Shown here one piece after another: positions 1 through 11,180 of a DNA stretch of 64,000 bases. Made by a program: the position numbers and the translations under genes. Location of the stretch: NCBI RefSeq assembly GCF_008642335.1, contig NZ_CP029191.1, positions 1,302,001 to 1,366,000 of the forward strand, given 5' to 3'. Position 1 is the first letter of the stretch; every line of letters begins with the position of its first letter. The notes under the pieces were generated by a model. That model saw only the letters and a program-made list of their open reading frames with translations. It was not told the DNA's origin and did no database searches. This DNA comes from Streptomyces venezuelae. Its GTDB lineage: Bacteria > Actinomycetota > Actinomycetes > Streptomycetales > Streptomycetaceae.

Positions 1-518
1 CCGGCGACGGCACGATCAACCTCTCCCCCAAGGGCCTCAAGGGCTCCTTCGCGGTGGTCGACGAACGGACGGTCGCCTACCTGGACTTCGCGGGCAGCAA
101 CGCCGAGACCGTCGCCCATCTGAGGGAGAACGGCCGCATCACGCTGATGTGGTGCGCCTTCCAGGGACCGCCGAACATCGTGCGGGTGCACGGCCGCGGT
201 GAGCCCGTCTTCCGCGACGACCCGCGCTTCACGGAGCTCCTCGGCCACTTCCCGGGCATCGATCCGGCCCCGCACGGGCTGCGCGCCGTCATCGTCGTGA
301 CGGCCGACCTCATCCGCGACACCTGCGGGTACGGGGTGCCCTTCACGACATACGACGAGGACCGCGACCTGCACGGCAAGCGGTTCGCGCGCGAGGACGA
401 CGTGTCGCTCAGCGCGTACTTCGCCAAGAAGGACCACATCGCGCAGAGCATCGACGGGCTTCCCGGCCTCCCCCTCCCCCTGCCGCCCACCCCCGCCCCG
501 GCCGAACCCTCCGTGTAG
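1..518 (+). CDS. Pyridoxamine 5'-phosphate oxidase (PPOX) family protein, 5' end missing
   Basis: The reading frame is open from base 3, so the gene begins outside the window; 171 codons and a TAG stop are visible. The sequence resembles the split-barrel FMN/F420-binding PPOX fold: an N-terminal stretch reading NLSPKGLKGSF, a strand ending RITLMWCAF, then PNIVRVHGRGEPV, which matches how these proteins line the flavin site. No substrate can be inferred; such proteins in actinomycetes are often FMN- or F420-dependent oxidoreductases of unknown substrate. An internal GTG at 54 could be mistaken for a start, but the conserved N-terminal part lies upstream of it. The C-terminal tail is proline-rich. 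The next gene on the same strand follows after about 20 bases. Confidence 0.8.
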   Translation, partial: GDGTINLSPKGLKGSFAVVDERTVAYLDFAGSNAETVAHLRENGRITLMWCAFQGPPNIVRVHGRGEPVFRDDPRFTELLGHFPGIDPAPHGLRAVIVVTADLIRDTCGYGVPFTTYDEDRDLHGKRFAREDDVSLSAYFAKKDHIAQSIDGLPGLPLPLPPTPAPAEPSV

Positions 519-539
519 CGACCACATATCGAGACGGGG

Positions 540-1568
540 TTGCACGCGCAGACGGCCGGGGCGTTGCATCGCGCCGTGCACCCCGAACAGATCACCGCGC
601 AGACGGACCCGGCCGACAAGGCGGCCCGCCGCGCCGTCACCGTCTTCCCCGTCCTCGTCCTGGCCGCGGGCGCGCTCGGACTCGCCCTGCCGGACACGTT
701 CGACGGCTGGGGCACGAACGTCCCGTACCTCCTCGGCGTGGTGATGTTCTGCATGGGCCTGACCATGACCCCGCTCGACTTCCAGGGCGTGGTCAGGCGG
801 CCCTGGGCCGTCGCGCTCGGCCTGGTCGCTCATTACCTGATCATGCCGGGCCTCGGCTGGCTGATCGCCCACGCGCTCGGCCTGTCGCCGCAGTTGGCGG
901 CCGGCGTGATCCTGGTGGGCTGCGCGCCGAGCGGCACCGCGTCCAACGTCGTGACGTATCTGGCACGCGGCGACGTGGCGCTTTCCGTCTCGGTCGCCAC
1001 GGTCTCGACGGTCCTGGCCCCGCTCGTCACCCCACCCCTGACCCTGCTGCTCGCGGGCGAGTACCTCCCCGTCGACGCGGGCTCGATGGTCACGGACATC
1101 TTCAAGACCGTGCTGCTCCCGGTGATCGCGGGCCTGCTCGTACGCCTGCTCTTCGGGCGGTACGTCGACCGGGTGCTCGGCGCGCTGCCGTGGCTGTCGG
1201 CGCTGACCATCGCCGCGATCGTGGCGATCGTCGTCGCGGGCAGCGCCGCGGCGATCAAGTCGGCGGCGGCGCTGGTGTTCCTCGCGGTCTTCCTGCACAA
1301 CGGCCTCGGCCTGGCACTGGGCTACGGCGCGGGCAGACTCTCCCGGCTCGGCCCGCCCGCGTCCCGCGCGATGGCGTTCGAGGTGGGCATGCAGAACTCA
1401 GGCCTGGCAGCCTCCCTGGCCACGGCCCACTTCAGCCCCCTCGCCGCCCTCCCGGCGGCGGTGTTCTCCGTGTGGCACAACGTCTCGGGGGCGTTGGTGG
1501 CGGCGTGGATGGCACATCGGGCGCGGCGGGACGGGCGGTCGCGGGACGGCGAACGCCTTCCGGCCTAG
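540..1568 (+). CDS. Bile acid:sodium symporter (BASS/SBF) family transporter
   Basis: A 342-residue integral membrane protein with about nine hydrophobic segments. The SBF-family signature is clear in the middle (residues about 127-165), including [19 protein letters not shown], followed by a helix rich in small residues and prolines. These carriers move organic anions or other small solutes with sodium; the substrate here is unknown. The frame opens at a TTG (540) with weak upstream Shine-Dalgarno support; a GTG at 576 gives a 330-residue protein and is an equally good start. It ends convergently with argR: the two stop codons overlap in a shared CTAG, so no intergenic DNA separates them. 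Confidence 0.82.
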   Translation: MHAQTAGALHRAVHPEQITAQTDPADKAARRAVTVFPVLVLAAGALGLALPDTFDGWGTNVPYLLGVVMFCMGLTMTPLDFQGVVRRPWAVALGLVAHYLIMPGLGWLIAHALGLSPQLAAGVILVGCAPSGTASNVVTYLARGDVALSVSVATVSTVLAPLVTPPLTLLLAGEYLPVDAGSMVTDIFKTVLLPVIAGLLVRLLFGRYVDRVLGALPWLSALTIAAIVAIVVAGSAAAIKSAAALVFLAVFLHNGLGLALGYGAGRLSRLGPPASRAMAFEVGMQNSGLAASLATAHFSPLAALPAAVFSVWHNVSGALVAAWMAHRARRDGRSRDGERLPA

Positions 1569-2110
1569 TGTTCGTTGGAGGCCAGGCGGAGCAGGTGGTC
1601 CGCCAGGGCCTGGCCTCCCGAGGGTTCCCTGCTGATGAGCATCAGCGTGTCGTCGCCCGCGATCGTGCCCAGGATGTCGTGGAGTTCGGCCTGGTCGATC
1701 GCGGAGGCCAGGAACTGGGCGGCGCCCGGTGGCGTGCGCAGGACGACGAGGTTGGCCGAGGCCTCCGCGGAGATCAGGAGTTCCGCGGAGAGGCGGCGCA
1801 TCCGCTCCTCCTTGGCCGACTCGCCCAGCGGTGCGCGCGGGGTGCGGAAACCGCCCTCGCTCGGGACCGCGTAGATGAGGTCGCCCTCGGCGTTGCGGAT
1901 CTTCACCGCGTTCAGCTCGTCCAGGTCGCGGGAGAGCGTCGCCTGAGTGACCGTCAGGCCGTCGTCGGCGAGCAGCTTCGCCAGCTGGCTCTGGGAGCGC
2001 ACCGGCTGCCGGTTGAGGATGTCCACGATCCGGCGGTGACGTGCGGTGCGGGTCTGCGGCACGGCGGGACCCGCGTGGTCGGCGTGCTCGTTGCCTTGCG
2101 CCTGGCTCAT
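1565..2110 (-). CDS. argR: Arginine repressor ArgR
   Basis: A 181-residue protein with the two ArgR domains: an N-terminal winged helix (about residues 25-85, with [14 protein letters not shown] at the recognition helix) and a C-terminal hexamerisation/arginine-binding domain containing [12 protein letters not shown]. ArgR with arginine as co-repressor binds ARG boxes in arginine biosynthetic promoters. I chose ATG 2110 (MSQAQGNE) rather than the longer frame from 2152, which would run into argD. It is the last gene of the argC-J-B-D-R operon, seven bases after argD, so the repressor is made together with the pathway it controls; the operator is probably the ARG-box-like sequence over the argC promoter. 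Confidence 0.96.
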   Translation of the reverse strand: MSQAQGNEHADHAGPAVPQTRTARHRRIVDILNRQPVRSQSQLAKLLADDGLTVTQATLSRDLDELNAVKIRNAEGDLIYAVPSEGGFRTPRAPLGESAKEERMRRLSAELLISAEASANLVVLRTPPGAAQFLASAIDQAELHDILGTIAGDDTLMLISREPSGGQALADHLLRLASNEH

Positions 2111-2117
2111 CGTCGTC

Positions 2118-3323
2118 TCATTCTCCGGATCGTTCGTCCCCGTCGGCCTCAAGAGCCTTGTTCAGGATGCCGGGCAGGGCCCCGAGGAACGCGTCCACCT
2201 CTTCGTCGCGCACGTTCAGCGGCGGCATCAGCCGTACGACATCGGGGGCGGGCGCGTTCACGAGGAAGCCGGCGTCCTGAGCCACCTGCTGCACCTTCGG
2301 CGCGAGCGGCTCGGTGAGCACGATACCCAGCAGGAGGCCCGAGCCCCTTACATGCCGTACCAGCGGGTGTCCCTGTGACTCGATTCCGTCGCGCAGCTTC
2401 TCGCCCGCGCGCTTGGTGTTGTCGAGGAGGCCCTCCGCCTCGATCGTGTCGATCACGGCGCGGCCCGCGGCGCACGCGACGGGGTTCCCGCCGAACGTCG
2501 TGCCGTGGTGACCGGGCTTGAAGAGCTCGGCGGCGGTGCCGAACGCGACGGTCGCGCCGAGCGGGAGCCCGCCGCCCAGACCCTTCGCGAGCGTGACGAC
2601 ATCCGGCTGTACGCCGTCGTGCGCCAGGTACTCGAACCAGTGGCCTGTGCGGCCGATTCCGGTCTGCACCTCGTCGAGGACGAGGAGCGTCCCGGTGGCC
2701 TCGGTGATCTCCCTGGCCGCCTTGAGGTAGCCCGCGGGCGGCACGACGACGCCGTTCTCGCCCTGGATGGGTTCGATGATGACGAAGGCGGTGTCGGTGG
2801 TCACCGCTGCGCGCAGGGCGTCCACGTCGCCGTACGGGACGTGTGTCACCTCTCCCGGCAGCGGTACGAACGGCTCCTGCTTGCCGGGCTGTCCGGTGAG
2901 GGCGAGCGCGCCCATCGTGCGGCCGTGGAAGCCGCCCTGCGTGGCGACCATGTGCCGGCGGCCGGTCAGCCTGCCGAGCTTGAACGCGCCCTCGTTGGCC
3001 TCGGCGCCGGAGTTGCAGAAGTACACCCGGCCCTCGCGGCCGAAGAGCTGCAGCAGCTTCTCGGCGAGCGCGACGGGCGGCTCGGCGACGAAGAGGTTGG
3101 AGACGTGGCCGAGGGCGCCCATCTGGGCGCTCACGGCCTCGACGAGCGCCGGGTGGGCGTGGCCGAGCGCGTTGACCGCGATGCCGCCGACGAAGTCGAG
3201 GTACTCCTTGCCGTCGGCGTCCCACAGCTTGGTGCCCGCGCCGCGCACCAACGGCAGCCTCGGCGTGCCGTAGTTGTCCATGAGTGCGTCCCGCCAGCGC
3301 GCGGTCAGCTCCTGGTTGCTCAT
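2118..3323 (-). CDS. argD: Acetylornithine aminotransferase ArgD
   Basis: A 401-residue class III, PLP-dependent aminotransferase. It carries out the fourth step of arginine synthesis, N-acetylglutamate 5-semialdehyde plus glutamate to N2-acetylornithine plus 2-oxoglutarate. Visible signatures are [15 protein letters not shown] (PLP phosphate contact), [15 protein letters not shown] (PLP-stacking Asp region) and [15 protein letters not shown] with the Schiff-base lysine at about K247. Length and order are normal for ArgD. The ATG at 3323 overlaps the argB stop as ATGA, indicating translational coupling. Members of this family may also act on succinyldiaminopimelate, but the operon context points to arginine. 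Confidence 0.96.
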   Translation of the reverse strand: MSNQELTARWRDALMDNYGTPRLPLVRGAGTKLWDADGKEYLDFVGGIAVNALGHAHPALVEAVSAQMGALGHVSNLFVAEPPVALAEKLLQLFGREGRVYFCNSGAEANEGAFKLGRLTGRRHMVATQGGFHGRTMGALALTGQPGKQEPFVPLPGEVTHVPYGDVDALRAAVTTDTAFVIIEPIQGENGVVVPPAGYLKAAREITEATGTLLVLDEVQTGIGRTGHWFEYLAHDGVQPDVVTLAKGLGGGLPLGATVAFGTAAELFKPGHHGTTFGGNPVACAAGRAVIDTIEAEGLLDNTKRAGEKLRDGIESQGHPLVRHVRGSGLLLGIVLTEPLAPKVQQVAQDAGFLVNAPAPDVVRLMPPLNVRDEEVDAFLGALPGILNKALEADGDERSGE

Positions 3324-4239
3324 GACTCCCCCTCCGTACCGGTGCTCTCGTCGTCGGGCACGACCATCGTGCCGATGCCTTCGTCCGTGAAGATCTCCAG
3401 CAGGATCGAGTGCTGGACGCGCCCGTCGATCACGCGGGCCGTCTCGACGCCGTTGCGCACGGCGTGCAGGCAGCCCTCCATCTTCGGGACCATGCCGCTG
3501 GCCAGCTCGGGCAGGAGCTTCTCCAGCTCCTTCGCGGTGAGGCGGCTGATGACCTCGTCGGAGTTCGGCCAGTCCTCGTAGAGGCCCTCGACGTCGGTGA
3601 GGACCATCAGGGTCTCGGCACCAAGCGCCGCAGCGAGTGCCGAAGCCGCCGTATCAGCATTGACGTTGTAGACATGGTGATCGTCCTGGGAGCGGGCGAT
3701 CGAGGAGACGACCGGGATGCGGCCGTCGGCGAGCAGCGCCTCGATGGCGCCCGTGTCGATCTCGGTGATCTCGCCGACCCGGCCGATGTCGACCAGTTCG
3801 CCCTCGATGCGGGGCTGGTGCTTGGTGGCGGTGATGGTGTGGGCGTCCTCGCCGGTGAGGCCGACGGCGAGCGGGCCGTGCTGGTTGAGCAGGCCGACGA
3901 GCTCGCGCTGCACCTGTCCGGCGAGCACCATGCGTACGACGTCCATGGCGTCCTCGGTGGTGACCCTGAGGCCCGCCTTGAACTCGCTGACGATGCCGTG
4001 CCGGTCGAGTGCCTTGCTGATCTGCGGTCCGCCGCCGTGCACGACGACGGGCTTGAGGCCCGCGTGGTGCAGGAAGACGACGTCCTGGGCAAAGGCGGCC
4101 TTGAGTGCCTCGTCGACCATGGCGTTGCCGCCGAACTTGATGACGACGGTCCTGCCGCGGTGCCGGGTCAGCCAGGGCAGCGCCTCGATGAGGGTCTGGG
4201 CCTTGGGGAGCGCGGTGTGCTTGCGCGCGGTGGGCGTGC

Positions 4240-4243
<4 letters not shown>
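3320..4243 (-). CDS. argB: Acetylglutamate kinase ArgB
   Basis: A 307-residue amino-acid kinase that phosphorylates N-acetylglutamate with ATP, the second and usually arginine-feedback-inhibited step of the pathway. The ATP-site glycine motif [10 protein letters not shown] is near residues 34-43 and the substrate-side [14 protein letters not shown] follows. Towards the C-terminus, [17 protein letters not shown] and LTDVEGLY are typical of the family. The start is ATG 4243 (MSTPTARKH), which overlaps the argJ stop as ATGA; a longer open frame extending to 4912 is a shadow of argJ. The N-terminal extension before the kinase core fits arginine-sensitive (hexameric) forms, an inference from length only. 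Confidence 0.95.
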
Positions 4244-6478
<2,235 letters not shown>

Positions 6479-6512
6479 GTCGGAGCGTGATCGGAGGGCC
6501 GCGACGCCCGCG

Positions 6513-9164
6513 CTACGACAGGATCTCGACGTATCCGGATGTCCCGTGGACACGGATCCGCTGGCCGTCCCGGATCAGACGGGTCGCCTTCTCCACGCCC
6601 ACCACGGCGGGCAGGCCGTACTCCCTGGCGATCACCGCGCCGTGCGTCATCAGGCCGCCCACCTCGGTCACCAGGCCCGCGACGGCGACGAACAGCGGCG
6701 ACCAGCTGGGGTCGGTGAACGTGGTGACGAGGATGTCGCCCGCTTCGAGGTCGGCGTCCGCGATGTCGAGGATGACGCGGGCCCGCCCCTCGACGGTCCC
6801 GGCGGAGACCGCGAGGCCGGTCAGGGCGCCTTCGGGCACGTCGTCGCGACGGTACGCGCCGGTGAGGGCCTCGCCGTCCGAGGTCAGGACGCGGGGCGGC
6901 GTGAGCTCCTCGTGCCACCGGAAGTCGTCCTTGCGCCGCTGGACGAGCCCGGCGTCCAGGCGGTGCGTGCGCACGACGTCACGGAGTTCCTGGAAGGTGA
7001 GGTAGAAGACGTCCTCCTTCTCGGCCAGCACGCCCGCCCGCACGAGGCGTTCGGCCTCGCCCATCAGGGCCTGCTTGTAGACGGAGTAGCGCTGGATGAT
7101 GCCGTACTTCGGGTACTCCCTGTACCCGATGAACGTCCTGACCCGGTCGATCATCCGCTTGGTCTCGTCGGCCTTCACGTCGCCGTCCGGCAGGGCCCGC
7201 AGCCGCGTCAGTACGTCGCGCTCCTTCTCCGCCGCCTTCCGCCGCCCCTGCTCGAAGCGGTGCGCGGCGGCACCGGGGCCGAAGTTCCTGACGTTGTCGA
7301 GGATGACGGGGACGAGCGCGGTGGGGCGCTCGCGCCACCGCGGCCTCGTGATGTCGATCTCGCCGACGCACCGCGCGCCGTACCGGTCGAGGTACGCCTC
7401 GATGGCGTCCCGCGCCTCGGCTCCGCCCGGGAGCGCCGCCAGTTCGCCGCCGCGCAGGAAGTCCTCGTCCTCGACGCCCTGCAGATACGCCACGACCTCC
7501 GGATGCGGTCGGACCGCGTCCGCCACGTCGAGCAGCGCGAGGCCCATCTCGGACGTGACGTTGTCCGGGGCGGACAAGGTGAGCGTGTCGGCCGCGTTCG
7601 TCTCGCCGAGCCATTCCCGCAGTCTCTCGTTGAGCCACCAGGTGGCATCCATGCCCGCCATCAGCGCCTGGAAGCTCAGCGGATCGCTGAGGACCTCCTT
7701 GTGCTCCACGAAGGCCTCTTCGAGGAAGTCGAACAGCTCCGGCCCTGTCTTCGTGCGGATGTCGCGTTGCAGGGCGGCGACGGACGCCTCGCTGCGGGCG
7801 ATCAGCCCGGTGACGATGGCGGGGTCGGGGCCCGAGCCGAGGGCCGGGTCGGGGCCCGGGGCGGGTGCGGCTGCGTCCTGCTCATCCGGCTCGTTCGGCT
7901 CGTCCGGGAGCGCCGTTGCCACGAAGTCGCCGCGGTCGATGACGGTCTCCAGCGCGTCCCTGGTCAGCGGGTCGTGCTTCCCGATGGCATCGAGGAGGGC
8001 GGCGCGGGTGCCGGGCGCGGCCAGGCGCGGGGTCACGTCGACGAAGAGCCGTCCGCCGGCCTCGTACATGTCGGCCATGGCCGTCCGCTGCCACATCGAG
8101 TACCCGAGGGGCTTCATGGCGTCGGTCATCATCTGCTGGTGGCCGACGGAGACGTAGACGCGGTTCTCCGGGCCGCCGCCTTCGCCGGTCTCCCTCCCGG
8201 GGACGGGGAAGAGCGTGGTGATCGGTCGGCTCTGCACGATGTGGAAGCCGTCGTCCGTCAGACACCACTCGATGTCCTGCGGCCGCCCGAAGTGCGCCTC
8301 GATCCGCCGCCCGATCCGTACGAGCTCCACGACCTGGTCGTCCGTCAGCGACGGCTCCTTCTGCCGCCGCGCGTCGAGCGTCACTTCCTCCGTGCCGCCG
8401 GCGGGCAGGGCGTACACGGCGCGTTCCTTGGCGGCGATGGTCCTGTCGACGACCGCGCCGTCCCGCACGGTGAAGACGTCCGGGTTCACGATCCCGGAGA
8501 CCAGGGCCTCGCCGAGGCCGAAGCCCGCGTCCACGGTGGCGGTCTTCCGGTCGCCCGTGACGGGGTCGGCGGTGAAGAGGATGCCCGCGGCGTCCGGGAG
8601 GACCATCCGCTGGACGACGACGGCCATGTGGACCGTCCGGTGGTCGACGCCGTTGCGCCGGCGGTAGATCACGGCGCGCTCGGTGTAGACGGAGGCCCAG
8701 CAGCGCGTGATGTGCCGGAGGATCTCCGCCGTCCCCACGACGTTGAGATACGTGTCCTGCTGGCCCGCGAACGACGCCGTCGGCTGGTCCTCGGCGGTCG
8801 CGCTGGACCGTACGGCATAGGCGGCCCGCTCGCCCCCGTCGGTACGGGCGAGCGCGCGGGTGACCGCTTCCGCGAGGACGTCCGGGAGGGCGATGCCCTC
8901 GATGACCCGGCGGATCTCCGCGCTCAGCGCCCGGACGCCCTCCTGGTCGTCCGGGCTCAGCCGCGCCAGACGGTCGAGCCGGTCGCCGAGGGCGGGCGTC
9001 TCGGCGACGATGTGCCGGTACGCGTCGGTGGTGACGCAGAAACCGGGCGGCACGTGGACGTCGCCGATCCGTGCCAGTGCGCCCAGATGCGCGCCCTTGC
9101 CGCCGACGGCGGCGGTCTGTCGCTCGTCGACTTCAGCGAGGTCGATTACGTACTGCGTGCCCAT
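6513..9164 (-). CDS. rph: Rifampin phosphotransferase (PEP-synthase-like) Rph
   Basis: An 883-residue three-part enzyme: an ATP-binding (PPDK N-terminal) domain at about 1-320 with VGGKGAHLGAL and YAVRSSATAEDQPTASFAGQ; a rifampin-binding helical middle domain; and a C-terminal phosphohistidine domain containing GGLMTHGAVIAREYGLP, with the swinging histidine at about H841. The order and the C-terminal motif match rifampin phosphotransferases, which inactivate rifamycins by phosphorylation using ATP. The start is ATG 9164 (MGTQYVIDL); the frame stays open far upstream without coding character. A Pro/Asp/Glu-rich insert near residues 405-435 is probably a linker. It stands alone on its strand, and the upstream palindrome supports rifamycin-linked expression. 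A PEP synthase paralogue is the alternative, but the position of the His domain and the middle domain favour Rph. Confidence 0.88.
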   Translation of the reverse strand: MGTQYVIDLAEVDERQTAAVGGKGAHLGALARIGDVHVPPGFCVTTDAYRHIVAETPALGDRLDRLARLSPDDQEGVRALSAEIRRVIEGIALPDVLAEAVTRALARTDGGERAAYAVRSSATAEDQPTASFAGQQDTYLNVVGTAEILRHITRCWASVYTERAVIYRRRNGVDHRTVHMAVVVQRMVLPDAAGILFTADPVTGDRKTATVDAGFGLGEALVSGIVNPDVFTVRDGAVVDRTIAAKERAVYALPAGGTEEVTLDARRQKEPSLTDDQVVELVRIGRRIEAHFGRPQDIEWCLTDDGFHIVQSRPITTLFPVPGRETGEGGGPENRVYVSVGHQQMMTDAMKPLGYSMWQRTAMADMYEAGGRLFVDVTPRLAAPGTRAALLDAIGKHDPLTRDALETVIDRGDFVATALPDEPNEPDEQDAAAPAPGPDPALGSGPDPAIVTGLIARSEASVAALQRDIRTKTGPELFDFLEEAFVEHKEVLSDPLSFQALMAGMDATWWLNERLREWLGETNAADTLTLSAPDNVTSEMGLALLDVADAVRPHPEVVAYLQGVEDEDFLRGGELAALPGGAEARDAIEAYLDRYGARCVGEIDITRPRWRERPTALVPVILDNVRNFGPGAAAHRFEQGRRKAAEKERDVLTRLRALPDGDVKADETKRMIDRVRTFIGYREYPKYGIIQRYSVYKQALMGEAERLVRAGVLAEKEDVFYLTFQELRDVVRTHRLDAGLVQRRKDDFRWHEELTPPRVLTSDGEALTGAYRRDDVPEGALTGLAVSAGTVEGRARVILDIADADLEAGDILVTTFTDPSWSPLFVAVAGLVTEVGGLMTHGAVIAREYGLPAVVGVEKATRLIRDGQRIRVHGTSGYVEILS

Positions 9165-9221
9165 CGTTCGGCGCCCCGTTTCCGCAGGTAGTGGCTTCGG
9201 CCGACGATTGTGCGCCGTCCT

Positions 9222-9243
9222 GGGGGCCTTGTGGCAAGCCCCC
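9222..9243. promoter_or_regulatory. Palindrome resembling the rifamycin-associated element (RAE)
   Basis: GGGGGCCTTG at 9222-9231 faces CAAGCCCCC (9235-9243) around a TGG centre. Read on the minus strand it is GGGGCTTGCCACAAGGCCCC, close to my recollection of the ~19-bp RAE found upstream of rph and other rifamycin-inactivation genes in actinomycetes. It sits about 60 bases before the rph start. Within it, TTGCCA (minus, 9237-9232) can act as a -35, paired with CACAAT (9212-9207) at 19 bases. Confidence 0.75.
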
Positions 9244-9257
9244 CAGGACGCTATAAG
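9229..9257 (+). promoter_or_regulatory. Outward-facing promoter overlapping the RAE
   Basis: On the plus strand TTGTGG (9229-9234), part of the palindrome, is separated by 17 bases from TATAAG (9252-9257). Initiation would fall near 9264, immediately before the terminator hairpin at 9266. The product would be a transcript of roughly 40 nucleotides unless termination is suppressed. Confidence 0.5.
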
Positions 9258-9265
9258 TTGAGAGT

Positions 9266-9302
9266 GGCAAGGAGAGCTCGCTCTCCTTGCCTTTTTGTTT
9301 TT
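9266..9302 (+). terminator. Strong intrinsic terminator, plus strand, with no gene upstream
   Basis: GGCAAGGAGAGC (9266-9277) and GCTCTCCTTGCC (9280-9291) form a perfect 12-bp stem with a two-base loop, followed by TTTTTGTTTTT. This is a classical Rho-independent terminator, rare in Streptomyces. It acts only on plus-strand transcripts, yet no plus-strand gene lies between it and the divergent rph gene. Confidence 0.85.
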
Positions 9303-9321
9303 CTCCTCAAGCCACCACGCG

Positions 9322-9372
9322 TGGCACCATAACCCTTCGCGATGGCGCCACATGTGTGCCATGATGGCACCA
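9322..9372 (+). repeat. Three helically phased TGGCRCCA motifs
   Basis: TGGCACCA (9322-9329), TGGCGCCA (9343-9350) and TGGCACCA (9365-9372) are spaced 21 and 22 bases start to start, about two helical turns. Each is (nearly) self-complementary, and a further GTGCCAT-G-ATGGCAC palindrome spans 9356-9370. They lie between the plus-strand terminator and the GtrA-like gene, where an operator array would be expected. Confidence 0.65.
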
Positions 9373-9432
9373 CAGGCGACACGAGGGATTGTCGCAACGG
9401 GGTTTACGGGGCAACGGGGTGGGGAGCCGGAC

Positions 9433-9993
9433 ATGGCATCGACAGAGCACGGAGAGAGACAGGGCCGAGGCCGGGGCCCCGGCGCCTTACACGCCTTCGC
9501 CCGCTTCGTGCTCTGCGGCGGCGGCGTGGGACTCGCCTCCAGCTTCGCCGTGGCGGGCCTCGCCCACTCGGTTCCGTGGGCCATGGCCAACGCGCTGGTC
9601 ACCGTGGTGTCGACGCTTCTCGCCACCGAGCTGCACGCCCGCTTCACCTTCGGCGCGGGCGGCCGGGCGACCTGGCGCCAGCACGTGCAGTCAGCGGGAT
9701 CCGCGGCGGCGGCGTACGTAGTGACCTGTGGAGCGATGCTGGTCCTGCACCAGGTGGTGGCCGCGCCCGGCGCGGTTCTGGAGCAGGTCGTCTACCTGTC
9801 CGCGTCCGCGCTCGCCGGGGTCGCGCGGTTCGCGGTGTTGCGCGCCATCGTCTTCGCCCGCACCCGCCGCCCGCGCCCCGCACCCGCCGACGCATCCCGC
9901 CCGGTCACCGTTGCCGCATCCCGCCCGGTCACCGTGCCCATGGCCCGCGCCGCCGCCCCGGCCGAGGCCGCGGCGCTCTGCCCCGCGGCCTGA
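9433..9993 (+). CDS. GtrA-like small membrane protein
   Basis: A 186-residue protein with four predicted membrane helices at about residues 20-125, beginning FVLCGGGVGLASSF and including the conserved polar TELHARFTFG motif between helices two and three, which is characteristic of the GtrA/DPMS-associated family. Relatives help flip polyprenyl-phosphate sugars or take part in cell-surface polysaccharide modification; no glycosyltransferase partner is adjacent. I start at ATG 9433 (MASTEHGERQ), preceded by GGGGAG; the frame is open further upstream from 9295 but that region holds the terminator tail and repeated operator motifs. The C-terminus is a low-complexity Pro/Ala/Arg tail containing a repeated SRPVTV. 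Confidence 0.72.
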   Translation: MASTEHGERQGRGRGPGALHAFARFVLCGGGVGLASSFAVAGLAHSVPWAMANALVTVVSTLLATELHARFTFGAGGRATWRQHVQSAGSAAAAYVVTCGAMLVLHQVVAAPGAVLEQVVYLSASALAGVARFAVLRAIVFARTRRPRPAPADASRPVTVAASRPVTVPMARAAAPAEAAALCPAA

Positions 9994-10032
9994 CCGGAGG
10001 GGCCACCCCGACCGCCCTGCCGTCTCTCCACG

Positions 10033-11082
10033 TCACACCGCGGACCTCGACTCCGCGGGACGTCGGCGCAGGGCCCGCGCCGTGAGCGAGGGCGGGGTCC
10101 ACACGCCGTCCGGCGGGTAGATGTCGGTGCCGGGAGGCACGATCTCGTCGAGCCGGTCGAGGGTCGCGTCGTCCAGGGACACGGACGCCCCCTTGAGGGT
10201 GGCGCGCAGCTGCTCCATCGTGCGGGGACCGATGATCACCGACGTGACGGCGGGGTGCGCGAGCGGGAAGGCCGTCGCCAACTCCGGCAACGTACAGCCG
10301 AGTTCGTCCGCCACGGCGACGAGCTGCTCCACGACCTCCAGCTTCGCAGCCGTGCGCGGCGCCGCGGGGTCGAAGCGACCCGGGTGCAGGGTCGGACGGC
10401 CGCTGCTCAGATCGAGGGCCCGGCCCTTCCTGTACCGCCCGGTCAGGAACCCCGAGCCGAGCGGGCTCCACGTCAGCACCCCCATGCCGAGCCGCTGCGC
10501 CACCGGCAGCACGTGCCGCTCGATGCCCCGGGCGAGGAGCGAGTAGGGCGGCTGCTCGGTACGGAACCGCTGAAGCCCGCGCCGCTCGGCCACGTGGTAC
10601 GCCTCGACGATGTCGTCGGCCGGGAACGTGGAGCACCCGAACGCCCTGATCTTGCCCTGCCGCACCAGGTCGGTGAGGGCGGAGAGGGTCTCCTCGACGT
10701 CGGTCGTGTGGTCCGGCCGGTGCACCTGGTAGAGGTCGATCCACTCCGTGCCGAGCCGCCGCAGACTGTCCTCGACCGCCCTGACGATCCAACGCCGCGA
10801 ATTGCCGCCGCGGTTGGGCCCCTCCCCCATGGGGAAGTGCACCTTGGTCGCGAGCACCACGTCGTCGCGACGGCCCTTCAACGCCTTGCCGACGATCGTC
10901 TCCGACTCCCCCGCCGAGTACATGTCGGCGGTGTCGACGAAGTTGATCCCTTCGTCGAGCGCGGCATGGACGATCCGGGCACAGTCGTCGTGATCACCGT
11001 TGCCGACGTGCCCGAACATCATGGTGCCGAGGCAGTACGGGCTGACCTGGATCCCGGTCCCGCCCAGAACGCGGTAGCGCAT
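10033..11082 (-). CDS. Aldo/keto reductase
   Basis: A 349-residue TIM-barrel oxidoreductase of the AKR superfamily (YajO/Tas-like subgroup), NADPH-dependent reduction of aldehydes or ketones. The tetrad is visible: Asp and Tyr in FVDTADMYSAGESE, Lys in LATKVHFP and His in IDLYQVHRPD. The C-terminal NADPH-binding signature TSVIIGPRTMEQLRATL is present. The physiological substrate is unknown. It is divergent from the AhpD-ECF41 pair and convergent with the GtrA-like gene. Its promoter has the MerR-type 19-base spacer architecture (separate entry), shared with the second aldo/keto reductase at 23007, suggesting response to electrophile, oxidative or xenobiotic stress. Confidence 0.9.
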   Translation of the reverse strand: MRYRVLGGTGIQVSPYCLGTMMFGHVGNGDHDDCARIVHAALDEGINFVDTADMYSAGESETIVGKALKGRRDDVVLATKVHFPMGEGPNRGGNSRRWIVRAVEDSLRRLGTEWIDLYQVHRPDHTTDVEETLSALTDLVRQGKIRAFGCSTFPADDIVEAYHVAERRGLQRFRTEQPPYSLLARGIERHVLPVAQRLGMGVLTWSPLGSGFLTGRYRKGRALDLSSGRPTLHPGRFDPAAPRTAAKLEVVEQLVAVADELGCTLPELATAFPLAHPAVTSVIIGPRTMEQLRATLKGASVSLDDATLDRLDEIVPPGTDIYPPDGVWTPPSLTARALRRRPAESRSAV

Positions 11083-11119
11083 GCAACTCTCCTTGGGGTT
11101 CGCCCTCTTGGAGCGCCAG

Positions 11120-11150
11120 ACGTTACGACGTGGAGTGCGCTCCAGGGCAA
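11120..11150 (-). promoter_or_regulatory. MerR-type promoter of the aldo/keto reductase gene
   Basis: On the minus strand TTGCCC (11150-11145) and TAACGT (11125-11120) are separated by 19 bases, the overlong spacing typical of MerR-activated promoters. The spacer holds the perfect dyad TGGAG-CGCA-CTCCA (11131-11144). The same arrangement precedes the other aldo/keto reductase gene. Confidence 0.75.
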
Positions 11151-11180
11151 CAGCTCCGAGACGCAGGTCACATCCAGGTG

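Noticed and set aside
9266..9302. Hairpin as a leader element of rph
   Set aside because: It lies upstream of the rph promoter candidates, and its T-run is on the plus strand, so it cannot be in the rph mRNA as a terminator.
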